From assembly GCA_964019135.1 (NCBI GenBank), contig OZ025255.1:23723708-23787707 (forward strand): a DNA stretch of 64,000 nt. Reading direction: 5' to 3'. The first letter of the stretch is position 1; every line of letters starts with the position of its first letter. This DNA is from Arenicola marina. Lineage: Eukaryota; Annelida; Polychaeta; Arenicolidae. Under the pieces are notes generated by a model, which was not told the origin of the DNA, made no database searches, and saw only the letters and a program-made list of their open reading frames with translations. Shown in pieces: positions 23,383 to 35,300 of this stretch. Position numbers and translations under genes: made by a program.

Positions 23383-24790
23383 CCCGTACGAAAATATCAT
23401 ACAGAAATTCTATTAAAAAAATTCTAAAAGTTTCTATCGATTTTTCTTTGAAAATTCTAAACATTTTTCCAAAGAGTTTCTATAGCATTTCCATAGTATT
23501 TTATATAGTTTCCCTAGAGTTTCCATACAATTTCCATAGAGTTTCCATAGAGTTTCCATAGAATTTCCACAGAATTTCCATAGAGTTTCTATAGAATTTC
23601 CATAGAGTTTCCATAGAATTTTCATAGAGTTTCCAAAGAACTTCCGGGGGGCCTCCCTATTGTAGTAGTGATTAGCGCACTCGACCGCAGATCAATAGGT
23701 CCTGGATTCGAATCCGGGCTCAGGCACATAATCTGGGGCACGTTTCATCCTTTCATCCTTCATCGTCCCGAAGGTTCCTTGGCCCGATTTAGCCTTCATG
23801 TGCACAAAAGTGGCCTGAACCACCAACATTTCATAGAATTTCCATAGAGTTTCCAAAGAAAGCGAACGTCGCGGCAGTGCATGGTACATAGTTCAAGGTC
23901 GCCCTGGGTGACTCCAACATCAGCTCCGTCTCGGCTGAAAGGGCATGGCCGTTGGGCAGACCTTCACATTTCATGCTGCTAATGTTATTGTCCAAAGGAT
24001 TGGCTCCGCCGCTACTCTCACTTCGCAGCAAGCAACCGGTGCGAAAGTCAATATGCCAGCAAGACTTCCAAAGTTCCTTAAATGCTTCGCATATCACCTT
24101 ATAAAGTGCCGTGCCGTCTGTATCCCTTCATATATCGCTTTCAGGAGTCTTCTTACACGATATATTCCAGAATTCGTCAAACCACTCGTTCGCTTGAGAA
24201 CGTTGCCTACGTGTGTTAAATCCAGAGCTCGTTCTTAGGCATGCCGTCAGTTGTAAGCCCGGTATGGAAACTATTCAAACTCGATGGAGACTATGGAAAC
24301 TTCATAGAAATTATAGGAAAACTCTATAGGAAAACGTTTAAAAGTTCCATAGAAAAATCGATAGAAACCTTTAGAATTGTTTTTAGAGAAATTCTGTAAG
24401 ATATGTGCCTACGGGGTGTAATGATGTCTCATAAACTTAATGCCATGATTCGCGTAATAAATCTAGAAAAAGAGAATATCCTTCACGTATCCTTTCACAT
24501 AAAGAGTACTTCTACAAACCTGCAAACGAACCTGATCATAGCCGGTTACGAGAGGAAAAAAAATGGCTCTGTCGAAATATTATTTCTATATACGTTCTAT
24601 AGAAACCAATTGTTCTATAGGAGTATCCCTAAATCTTCTATAGAAATAACGTTTTCTATAGAAATATTTGTTTACGTTCTATAGAAATAAATAGTTCTAT
24701 AGAATTATGTACAAACGTTCTATAGAAAATCATATTTCAATAAATTCTTCTATAGAAATTCTATGGAGTTCTATAAAATGTTTTGCTACG
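23383..24790. mobile_element. inverted-repeat element, family A, copy 2, with nested SINE
   Basis: The left end CCCGTACGAAAATATCATAC matches, inverted, both an internal right end at about 24415 and a further one at about 24790 (GCTACGGG). The interior is dominated by short repeats of 'catagagtttccatagaatt'. Homology to copy 1 (7785-8252 and the DNA up to about 8500) covers most of the flanking parts. A SINE at 23650-23832 interrupts the tandem repeat. It looks like a composite or nested foldback element. Confidence 0.6.
23650..23832 (+). mobile_element. tRNA-derived SINE family 2, nested
   Basis: An A-box-like 'tagtagtgattagcgcactc' and a perfect-looking B box 'ggattcgaatcc' lie in a tRNA-like arrangement, followed by the family body 'ggggcacgtttcatcctttc' and a 3' end 'gtggcctgaaccaccaaca'. 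It is inserted in the 'catagagtttc' repeat of the family A element, and the repeat resumes immediately after. Confidence 0.75.
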
Positions 24791-25944
24791 GGTTATATTA
24801 AACTTCATGGTTCACGTTGGATGAAAATCTTTGATCGCGAGGGTCGGTTAATGCCCCACGCCCACTTCACGATTAAGTATTTTCCTCATTCACAGCTCAC
24901 GTACAAATAAAAAGCCCTTTCACGAGGACCGGAAATGCCCCCGCCCCTCAACCTCACCCGTCGTAACGCCTCTTACTCCACCCCCACCCCCTTACGACCT
25001 CGGTGCTGGCATGTACACTGGGTGAATCATATATATACGACTTGGGAGTTCTGTTAAGTCAATATGTCGCCTGTTCGCTGACCAAGATTTTGGCTGCTTT
25101 GGTCGCCTAGACCACTTTACGAACGTGGGCTTGAAATGTATAAGACCTAGTCTCAGTGAGACCTTTTACAATGGATTGTTCAAACACCCGCCCGCGCTAT
25201 ATATGGACATCTTATACATATAAATCAGTGCCATGCCCTCTTCCACTATCGTATTCATTGCGGGTGAGTCAGTTTGTAAAATGCCGTGTGAAGCGATCGC
25301 TTATGGACAGACCATTTGAATGTGTGTGTGTGGGGGGGGGGGGGGGGAGGGGGGCATCCCCCCTCTCTCTATCCGGCAAATTATTTGACAATTTATTGGC
25401 TAGCTGATGGGAGCAAGAATAATTTGGGGGACCATCGTGGAATGAAAAACATTTTCATTTTGAGGTTCTTAATTTGTTTTATGCATATACCCGGGTAATT
25501 TTGCGGGGGGGGGGGGAGGGGCAGAAGAATGCGTAGACAATTATTTTTTTGAAAAAAAAAAACACATATCCCCCGCCTCAATATCAAATGATTAGTCCCT
25601 TTCAGCTAGGTCTTCTGAACGAATGCGGTAACATGGTGAAGGTCGGAGACATACATAAGTTGGGACGCAGCCAGTGACAAGCTGGAGGGCGCATGGGACT
25701 CACCTGTGGTAGACACAGATGTGGGAGGTTGTGGGCGACACGCGGCGTGGGAGAGGGTGGGGGGGCTGCGTGAGCCGTGCGTGACTGGTTGGTTACTTAA
25801 AGGGCCGCATCCAGCTTCTCCAGCAAACCTGCTCCAAGGTTAGTCGGTTTGACCGACTTCACGGTCAGCCATGCATGGCGCCATACCCAACGATGACCTT
25901 TCCACTCGCTAAACTTTTTGTACTTGTGACAATCAGCAGTGGGT

Positions 25945-26152
25945 TGGTTCAGGACGCTGTAACCGCTTTTGGTCATACCGCGTCAATGGGAGCAGGAAGG
26001 GAGGGTGGAGCGATGTCCATGGGGGTAACCCTCTACTCTTTACGAAGAAGGCCAAGCGATCTTTAGTGCGACCACACAGACATGGCCACAGCGGCGCTCG
26101 AACCATCGATCCACGTGCCGTCCGGCTCTCAGGTGACCAGAACACTCAATGC
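25945..26152 (-). mobile_element. SINE family 1, partial
   Basis: Shares the body and the B-box block ('gctcgaaccatcgatccacg') of SINE family 1, but lacks the A-box end present in the copies at 41446, 53328 and 62355. The sequence is more diverged than those copies, so it is probably older. Confidence 0.7.
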
Positions 26153-27236
26153 GAACAGCACGTGCCTCACATCGATTACCGTGTTGACAGGGCTCGATAA
26201 ATGGTTAGATTGGACGGATGTGACAGTCCAGTCACCGTTTTACACCCTATGACCCACATGCGCCAAGGACAAGGAACAATGGCCCTGGTATTAATGATTT
26301 CCTACATTACCCAGGCCCAGACCTAGGTACCCGGGAGTCTCAACAGACTGTGTTTCTGCCCCCGATCCTGGTCACCTTTGCATAACGGTTACATTGACAG
26401 CTCTGTGGTGCTGCCCATTTTTTTAGCCATTCACTTAAATGACTGTGTTTCAATCTGTTGTAAACATTGTGGGGGTAATATTGCAGCATAGTTCGACGAG
26501 AAGATATCCGATAGTCGTGCAGACAATTCCCCTGGCCCACACTCATACCGCTACGTCCGCAAAATATAGACACAACAGGTAAGACATATTTCTACTTCAG
26601 GTTTCTTGGCCAAGCTGTGCTGATAAATATAACATGATTTGCTCGGCAATAAATTATTTACCACTGTTGAAAGCAAGTATTGAAAGCACTGCCGTATCCC
26701 GGGCGTCTACCCCTGTTTTTTTGTAAGGGCATATATCGAGGCCATTCAATGCAACATGAATCAATATTTGGATTCGTTATGGGTTTCTTTTTATAACAAT
26801 TTTATTCAGACACTATGACATATAATACACGTTGACAGAGGTTCGAATTAAAACACGATCGTACTTATAAAACGTAGAGTACTTCCATCGGTCTAAGTTA
26901 ACAAGATATATGCACAATATCCTTGGTTTTCAATTCAGGCTTTAGAAATGCCTTTGAAGTGAATAGCCAACATGGCAGAACAAGTTTGTATGGCGCCAAG
27001 ACGCGCCGAGGTGTGACGATACGTAAACGGTAGCCGACGACACCGCGACTAGAAGAGCGCGCGTGCAAAAAATAGCGCGAGCATCGCTGCACCGATCGTC
27101 TGCTGCCTGGCCAAACATGCTCTGGCGGCGGGAAGGCTGCGGGAGACAAATGTGTTATCATCCCTCACAGCGCCGTCACTCACCGTGACGTTGTTACGCA
27201 AAGCCAAAGCGAGGACGTCATGGCTGGGATGTGCGC

Positions 27237-27511
27237 CTGGATAAATATATAGGATTCCAGACAAAGTATCGCCGGTCGGTGCTGGTCGGGTGATCGTGCC
27301 ATAAGGTATGTATATCGTAGGATACAGTGGCTGCTGATGGCATCTCGCAATGGATGCTTTCCATAGATCCACTTGTGTTGTGTAGGTCGCCGCAGTGTAC
27401 CTGTGCCGGCTTCTCCAGGGTGGCGTCAATGGGTTATATAGCTGTCCTTAACAAGGCAGATGCTCTTCGCTGGCGTGGTCGCTGAAGGATATGTTTATGA
27501 CGCTGAGCTGT
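27237..27511. other. intergenic block kept in both duplicated units, copy 1
   Basis: This 275-bp block is the same length as 46823-47097, and I count only six base differences and no indel, although the DNA on both sides of it has many indels. It lies about 1.8 kb before the first STRA6-like start codon. It includes 'ggataaatatataggattcc', which could be a core-promoter-like AT element. It has an open minus-strand frame, but most differences between copies would change amino acids, so a protein is unlikely. A regulatory element, a non-coding RNA or recent gene conversion are all possible. Confidence 0.5.
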
Positions 27512-27584
27512 TGAGTAGGCCTATCATCTCTCATCTCTCGATACACATATATGGAGCTGAGCGTTTGGATTGATTTCCGGTGAT

Positions 27585-28224
27585 TAATTTAACGTAAGTA
27601 CGTCGTGGGGCTAACCTTACTAATTTAACATACGGCGTGGGGCTAACATTACTAATGAAACGTACGTCATTGGGCTGCCATTAATAATTTAACATACAGC
27701 GTGGTGCTAACATTTCTAATTTGACATACGGTATGGGGCCAACATTACTTATTTAACATACGGCGTATTGCTAACATTACTAATTAAACGTACGTCGTGG
27801 GGCTAACATTACCAACATACAGAATGGGGCTAACATTAATAATTTAACATACGGCGTGGGGCTAACATTACTAATTTAACACACGGCGTCAGGCTAACAT
27901 TACCAACATGCGGCATGGAGCCAACATTACTAATTTAACATACGGTGTGGGACTAACATTACTAATTTAACGTACGTCATGGAGCTGACATTAATAATTT
28001 AACATACGGCGTGGGGCTAACATTACTAATTAAACGTTCGTCGTGGGGCTAACATTAATAATTTAACATACAGCGTGGGGCTAACATTACTAATTTGACA
28101 TACGGCATGGGGCTAACATTAGTTATTTAACATACGGCGTATAGCTAACATTACTAATTTGACCTACGGCGTGGGGCTAACATTAATAATTTAACATACG
28201 GCGTGGAGCTAACATTACTAATTA
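27585..28224. repeat. 31-bp minisatellite
   Basis: About 20 copies of 'taatttaacatacggcgtgg' plus 'ggctaacattac', with variants. A short four-copy array of the related 27-base unit lies at 47200-47310 in the second duplicated unit, so the array predates the duplication and differs greatly in copy number between units. Confidence 0.9.
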
Positions 28225-28760
28225 ATAAGGGATTCATTCGACCGCTCGTGTGATGCGAGCCCAGCTCACCCGTTCAGGGATGTCTTCACCTCGATGCAGG
28301 ACTTACACCATAGCATGGGATGGATTACAAGGTTGGATAATTTGTCATGCTGGGACGATTGTTTTTTACACAAGGACGAAACTGACTCAGGGAACCTCCC
28401 AGACTACGAATGATGCATGGGTTCAGCGGATTATATGATTCGTTGGTGAATCAGTGTTATAAGACACGTTGTTTGGCGTTTAGGTTTCCGAAAACTGTGG
28501 GAGTGAGGCTCTGCCGCTAATGCTAAGATAGTGTGAGCAGCTAGCACTAGATACATACATATATCGTGACGGAGGATGAGAAACTATTTTATTTTTCCAT
28601 TGGGGTCTGTTCTGAAGGATATACACGCGTAGCATCTAACATGTTTAGTGCAATAACTACAGGATGCCTAATTTCTCTGCCAAGTTAGTGCGCTAAATAC
28701 GAGTGTTTGTAACGTAGCGCAATATGTCGTATTTCCGACCAATATAAATGCCATGTCAAT

Positions 28761-29108
28761 CGTTGACAAATATTCGCTATGGCTCTGCGCTCGACGCGAG
28801 CAGTTAACAACTTCCACCAAAACGAGAGGCGAGTGAGCGGGCGATTCGAAATTTGTTGTGTGGGAAAAGATGGACATGCCATGGAACATCGAGTCTAGGG
28901 AAAGATATCAAAGGTGCTATCCAGTGACGTAACATCCATGTAGTTAAAAAATACTGGATTTGGCGGTGAGTGTTGCTTAGTTCGTTTCACAGAGATGCGG
29001 TTAGACGGCAACCCAAGACGTTCCGCGGTCACCGGAGTGCTTGGCTCTGTGGCTGTAGACGGGCCCTGTCAGATTTTTGCCCGTCCTATAGCCACAGAAC
29101 TGGGCCTA
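28761..29108. mobile_element. 348-bp insertion with 10-bp target duplication, family unknown
   Basis: The insert is flanked by CCATGTCAAT at 28751-28760 and 29109-29118. The paralogous site upstream of the second STRA6-like gene (about 55558-55576) has one copy of the near-identical 'ccatggcaat' and no insert. No terminal inverted repeat, tRNA head or long reading frame was seen. The last 65 bases can fold into an imperfect hairpin between 'tctgtggctgtag' and 'ctatagccacaga'. It lies 250-600 bp before the start codon, so it may alter that gene's promoter. Confidence 0.55.
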
Positions 29109-29354
29109 CCATGTCAATAACTCCTTTTACGCATTAGGATGATCTTCAAGGCGTGTCTTTGCTCTCTTCAGCAGGCCTTGGCAATCTGTCTATGCGCCCA
29201 TCCCATTCTCGTCGTCGAAAGGAGGAACAGCTTAAAGGACTATTACGGCCGTACAACCGTCCATGACGTGACTTCTTCATCACTGAACTTGTAGCACGTC
29301 GATATAGAAATATAATTTTGATACATACATAGATAGAAATATACCGAAACAAAC

Positions 29355-32300
29355 ATGGCAAATGTTACAGGCATTTGTGCCTTCATTATGACCTTGCCGC
29401 TGGTCTTCGATTCGTGGAACACCACCGACACGCTGGATTACTACAAGGACCACTTGGTGGGGTTCGATTCCCTTTCCCCGGAGACGCGGTCCTGGTCGGC
29501 AGGCTACCTGACGTCATCAATGCTCCAATTGCTGGGGATACCCATCGGGTGCGGCGATGAGGCCACCTCGGCGGATGTAGACGGCAGCTGGGGCGCCACT
29601 GAGACACGTAACACCTTCATAAGCATCCGCATGGCGTAAGTAGTCCCGTTCCTGGCTTCAACCGACGGCCGTTCTTCCATGTTAGTGCGAACCATTGTGA
29701 CATCATATCTCAAGTATTAGTCATCACTACCACTGACTAAACATATATATCGATTTCATGGGTTGTAACGCGGAATATAAATCCAACCGACCCGCTTATG
29801 ACCATCATGAACTATTAACTGATAATTAACGATCGCGCTAAGAAGTCGCGTGGTTATATCGTAGATATGTAACATAGCTTCTAAGAAAAAGGAGAAGCCA
29901 GTTGGGATCGGGTGTGTGGGGGTGGGGAGGGGGTTGGTGGTGAGTCTCATTTGATGCCGTTTGGATCCTTGGGTATTCTATTGCTGTGGAATTATGCAAG
30001 GAATTTAGGTCAGTCCGGCGAAGTGCCCACTAATGATGATAACATTATTCTTATTCTTATTCTTAATATGAAGGACGTGTAGCAAATAAACAAGAGCTAT
30101 TTCGTAAACCATGCATTGATCCTATGCTAAATGTATAGTTAAAGTTTGCAAGCAATTAATCAGTCGATGGCAAGTGAGCATATAAAGCAATTTATAGTCC
30201 GAGATCTGGAACCAACTAGGTAAATGTGACATTGTCCAATAGACTCGACACGGATTACGCCAACCAGACGGAACCGCCGCTGATAGAGACTCCCTACAAT
30301 GCGACAGAGGTTCCCTACAATGCGACAGAGGCTACCTACAATGCAACATACTTTTGTAACGAGGCCGCCGTGGATGAATACCAAAAGACCATCGTCTTGA
30401 TCATGTTGCCAGTCGCGGTAAGTGATCTAAAAACTCCATAGACCATGATATTCATTGCTGCGGTGACCATGTCATTCACTGCTGTGGAGACCATGTCATT
30501 CACTGCTGTGAAGACCATGTCATTCACTGCTGTGGAGATTAAGTCATTCACTGCTGTGGAGACCATGTCATTCACTGCTGTGGAGACCATGTCATTCACT
30601 GCTGTGGAGACCATGTCATTCACTGCTGTGGAGATTAAGTCATTCACTGCTGTGGAGACCATGTCATTCACTGCTGTGGAGACCATGATATTCATTGCTG
30701 CGGTGACCATGTCATTCACTGCTGTGGAGACCATGTCATTCACTGCTGTGGAGACCATGTCATTCACTGCTGTGAAGACCATGTCATTCACTGCTGTGGA
30801 GATTAAGTCATTCACTGCTGTGGAGACCATGTCATTCACTGCTGTGGAGACCATGTCATTCACTGCTGTGGAGACCATGTCATTCACTGCTGTGGAGATT
30901 AAGTCATTCACTGCTGTGGAGACCATGTCATTCACTGCTGTGTGGACCATGTCATTCACTGCTGTGAAGACCATGTCATTCACTGCTGTGGAGACCATGT
31001 CATTCACTGCTGTGAAGACCATGTCATTCACTGCTGTGGAGACCATGTCATTCACTGCTGTGGAGACCATGTCATTCACTGCTGTGTGGACCATGTCATT
31101 CACTGCTGTGGAGACCATGTCATTCTCTCCACCAGTCGATTGTTAATTTTCACGACGTTACGTGTCGCTGTTTGGCTAATTCAGAGTCGTTTTTTAAAAA
31201 AAAAATCACATGCTCAGTGTCGGAATTTTTTGGGTCAATGTCGAATATCGATTTTTCAAATATGCCTGTGTCGCGTGTCGCCATTTATCCCTTCCAGACC
31301 CCTTCTATTCCGGACCTTGTGCGTTATTCATGAACCACAGGCCACGCATCATATTTCCAGGCGTCAGTTTGCATATAATGACGTATAGACTAGGGTGCTC
31401 TACAGGCCACTCAAAGGATATATGTGCTAGCAATTAAGAAATTCAACATATACAATATGTCACGACATCAGTAACTCTTTAATGGACCAGTCAGACATCA
31501 TTCGTGAGCTTCACATGCTTTGATAATGATGGAATTTGTTGTCATGATTGGCCGGAACTAGACGAGTGCGAGACCCTTTCGTCTTGCTGAAGCATCTCGT
31601 CTCTGAGCCGCGGAGATATGATTGTGTTATGATGTTCTCTCCTAAGTCATATTTAAGACCAAATGTTCCATTCCTTTTTTTTTTGCTCTAACAGGTAGGT
31701 GTCATCATTATTCTGATGTTCCTCCGACGAAGGCAGAAGTTATGCTTGGGTTGCTTTGGCGGACGGCCTTACCTGGTTTAGTAAGTCAGTCAACTGTTTC
31801 GGGAGACTATATACACATACATATATCGAGAGATAACATGGTTCAACATATATTTCAAATCACGCCTCACTGATAACAACCTCAGGATTCAATTATTTAA
31901 CGTTATGCCAAATGTCTGACGTTGCATCACATTTACAACCCAAACACAACATTTCAGTGTAGGTATATATGTGCCCCCCACCACCTCCGCATCCGCCCAG
32001 GTCGGTCCTCCACAATTCTTACCACATGGCTTACGAGTTACTTAGACACGCCTAACATATTACTAAAACTACCCGTATCGAGGGATCTAAAATGGACCCC
32101 ATACCCCATTATAATTATATAACTAAGTCGTAGTGTAACCAAGGTTGCAATATATATGAGTGACTAACTGTATTTTCAACCTTAGCCGACTTCATTAACC
32201 CATATCATGGGCCTTAAAATGGGACTCCATACCCCATTATAATGATATAACTAAATCGTTCTGTGGCCACGGTTGCTGGATACATAGGTGACTAATTGTA

Positions 32301-35300
32301 TCTCAGCTCTGCCGACTCCAATAACCCATATCGCGGGCTCTAAAATGGGACCATATACCCCATCATAATGATAATGTATTTCGGAACCTTTCCTCAGCCC
32401 CGTTGACTTCGTGGATGAGCACGGCCGGGTGTGGGCCTTCGCCGCGGTCTTCGCCCTCATGGCATACCGCGCTCTCATGCTGTTCGAGGGAGAATACTTC
32501 TGGAAGCCTGATGAATTCGACGACCCTGTGTGGATGAAGAGCTACAAATGGTGCAGAGGTCAGTACTTCCTTATATATTTGGATATATATATATTATGTA
32601 TCTTTATCATGTGAGCACATCTCATATATAGTACAGATAAAAAGGTCGCATTCAACATTGCCGTTTAATTAAGTAGAAGGTGAAGATAATATCTCTCGCC
32701 GATTTTGCCACAGGGCATTATAGCGAAAGGGATAACACGTCAAGTGCGAAGCATTATGTCAGCATAGATCTTGTCGCATTCACGATGACCGTTTTGGTGA
32801 AGACGCAGCACTAAAAACAATTCCGTTCGCACGTAGGCTTTTATTATTCATGTAATTTGTCTTTATTTATAATAACTTATTGATCATAATCACCATAACG
32901 GTGATAACTTATGGATGATAAGTGATTGATGATAACTTATGGATGATATTTTGCTGATGATAAATTATTAAAAATAATAACATAGTGATGATCATTCATC
33001 GATGGCGACGTATTATACTACAATATCAAATTATCATAATTCGTTTATTAATAATATTTGTATGATATTTACATCGTTCCATGATTTCTATGCATGACAG
33101 TGTTTGTGGGTATGCTGAACGTCTTTATGCTCGGGGTCGCGTACTACCCATTATTGGCCTGTCTCTCCAATCGAAGACTCATCGCTGCTAATGTCCTTGG
33201 CTTCCTCTTCGTCATCCCTTGGTAAGTACGTGTGTGCACGCATCCGTTACAGCGTGGCCGTATTCACGTATTCATCGCACGATACAAAACAATGATGAGG
33301 ATAATTGATAACTCGTTTGAACATATTTATAGTGCAACGATTGAATGGTAAAACCTAAAGAGGAGAGCCGGGGGGACATACCGACCTTCACAATTCTGTC
33401 ATTTCGCGAGGACACCAGCGGAAATCGTAGGGAGGGGCCGGGGTGGGGCAAGGGTGTTGTACCGATCTTCACAGTCCTGCCGTTTTGCAAGGCTGCCAAA
33501 GCCATATATATTCTAGAGATCTGCGCGGGCGCGACTTATCTGTCCGCGCCCGCGCCCGCGCCCGCCCCGCGCCCGCACCAACTTGCCCGCGCGCGCCCCG
33601 CGCCCGCACCAACTTGCCCGCGCCCGCACCAACTTGCCCGCGCCCGCTCCGCGCCCGCGTCTCCTTTGCTACTCGCGCCCGCCCCGCGCCCACAATAACT
33701 TGCCCGCGCCCGCCCCGCATCACCCCGCCCCGCGATATAGTTAATTGTTTACATGTGTATATATTATACACATACTACATCGGTATAGATTCCTGAGTGT
33801 TGCAGGCTGTTGATATAACGTTGCCATGTTTGTTTCTCTCTGTAGGGCGGCATTCACGGTCTTGTCTCTGTTTGTCTGTCAATTGTCCAATGAAGATGGC
33901 AACATGGTAAGACCTCTATGTATAGAATTATATATATATCTTTGCTTTGGCCTAAAGCAATAACATTCCGATTTAGCCCATCTAAGCTTTACGAAGGCGG
34001 CACAATATGCAAGAATTTCTATATTAAACTAGAAGACGTTGGACACTGGCGACATACTGTTTTAATGTCCTTGGCAGATTTGGCTGCTTTTTTTCCTTCG
34101 ATAGCAGCTTTCATAACTTGTTTTACGTACATCATACACATGTTTTGTATTTTACCAATTCTTTCAGTATACGCAACCGTTTTCCTATATATGATATATC
34201 ATATCATGGTGGTTATTGGGCCCATGCAGTCTTATTGATAAGTTAAATTCAAATTTATCAAAGTCATAAAGTCCCTTTTTTCGTCGAATTTGCCGCGATA
34301 AAATCACTAACGTGAGTAAGCAATGCGGTGTAGTTTTAGTCGAACTAAATTTACCTTGGTACTGCAATGTTATCCTCTTTGATAAGACATAGAACAAGTG
34401 TTCACGTCAACGCTCTTAAGTTGCTAGAAGACGTACTGTCGCAAAATTTTCTGAGCCATCGTAGAAATTTCTCGGAGAATATGGGCTGAAGCGTGACTCC
34501 TTTTCTAGTTTTACTTTAGACTTTTAATGTCAGGGCCACGCAATCGCTCAGTATAAAGCAAAAGGTCTGCTTAAGCAAAACGTCTGCCCGTTCTTTTCCC
34601 CAACTCTGCATATTCTAATATGAAACAATCAAAACATATTTCATAGGATATGGTAGTCATCCTGCAGTTGATATTCACCATACCGATGCTGTTTTGCTAC
34701 ATGGCCCTCTTAGTTGCCTATGTCTTGGACTTTGTCATCAATGTGAGACGCCGTTGTTTGAAGGTCAGTCCAACATCAGTGGTGACGTCACACTGGTTTA
34801 TTGCCGTATATCTTAATAGATTCTAGCGTTTTAATAATTCTTAACGACCAATTTCAACAAGTAGTATATAATGCATAAAGTAAAGAACTTATGGTTATTT
34901 CTCGAAGGAAAAATCAACAACATTTGGTAATATTAATATTTGTGGCTGCTTCGTGTGGTTCATTTCAGCTCCCGCCCAAATCACAGCGCAAACAACATGC
35001 GTATATCTATACACAAGCTCTGTGGGCACAAAAACCGTCACAAACGTGAGTTGAACTCATCTACAACTACAAAAAAACAGTAGCTGTGTTTTCTGCAATA
35101 TTAATACTTTATTTATCCAAACTATTTCAAACGTGTCTATGGCAGTAGTTGTAAAGTTTCAGTGAACTTTTAGTGACCTTCTAGCGAAGCTCCGTAGTAA
35201 CTAATCAATTCTTCCTTCTACGATCATGTGAGCAACAACGCCTTGTATTCGAATTTACGCATCCACTATTATTCGGTAGATTTGTAAATCAATATCAGTA

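Larger units (their letters stand above)
21131..28340. other. intergenic region between the phosphatase and STRA6-like genes
   Basis: No exon with family motifs was found. The region contains C/G homopolymers (near 20800, 21510, 21590, 23080, 25330 and 25505), a family A inverted-repeat element with a nested SINE (23383-24790), a truncated SINE family 1 copy (25945-26152), a well-conserved 275-bp block (27237-27511) and a 31-bp minisatellite (27585-28224). Open frames here are short or overlap repeats. Confidence 0.6.

Noticed and set aside
27049-27429. 126-codon minus-strand frame over the conserved intergenic block, also present at 46779-47015
   Set aside because: It lacks an ATG at the stated start, and most of the few differences between the two copies change amino acids or break the frame further along. 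I treat the block as conserved DNA, not a protein gene.
30336-31146. Long open frames of 230-260 codons on both strands over the 24-bp repeat (also at 56531-57493)
   Set aside because: They are a by-product of a 24-base unit without stops. The same bases are open in several frames and on both strands, and they lie inside an intron of a well-supported gene.
33443-33796. Ala/Pro/Arg-rich open frames of over 100 codons
   Set aside because: They come from the GC-rich simple repeat in a STRA6-like intron and are absent from the paralogue.
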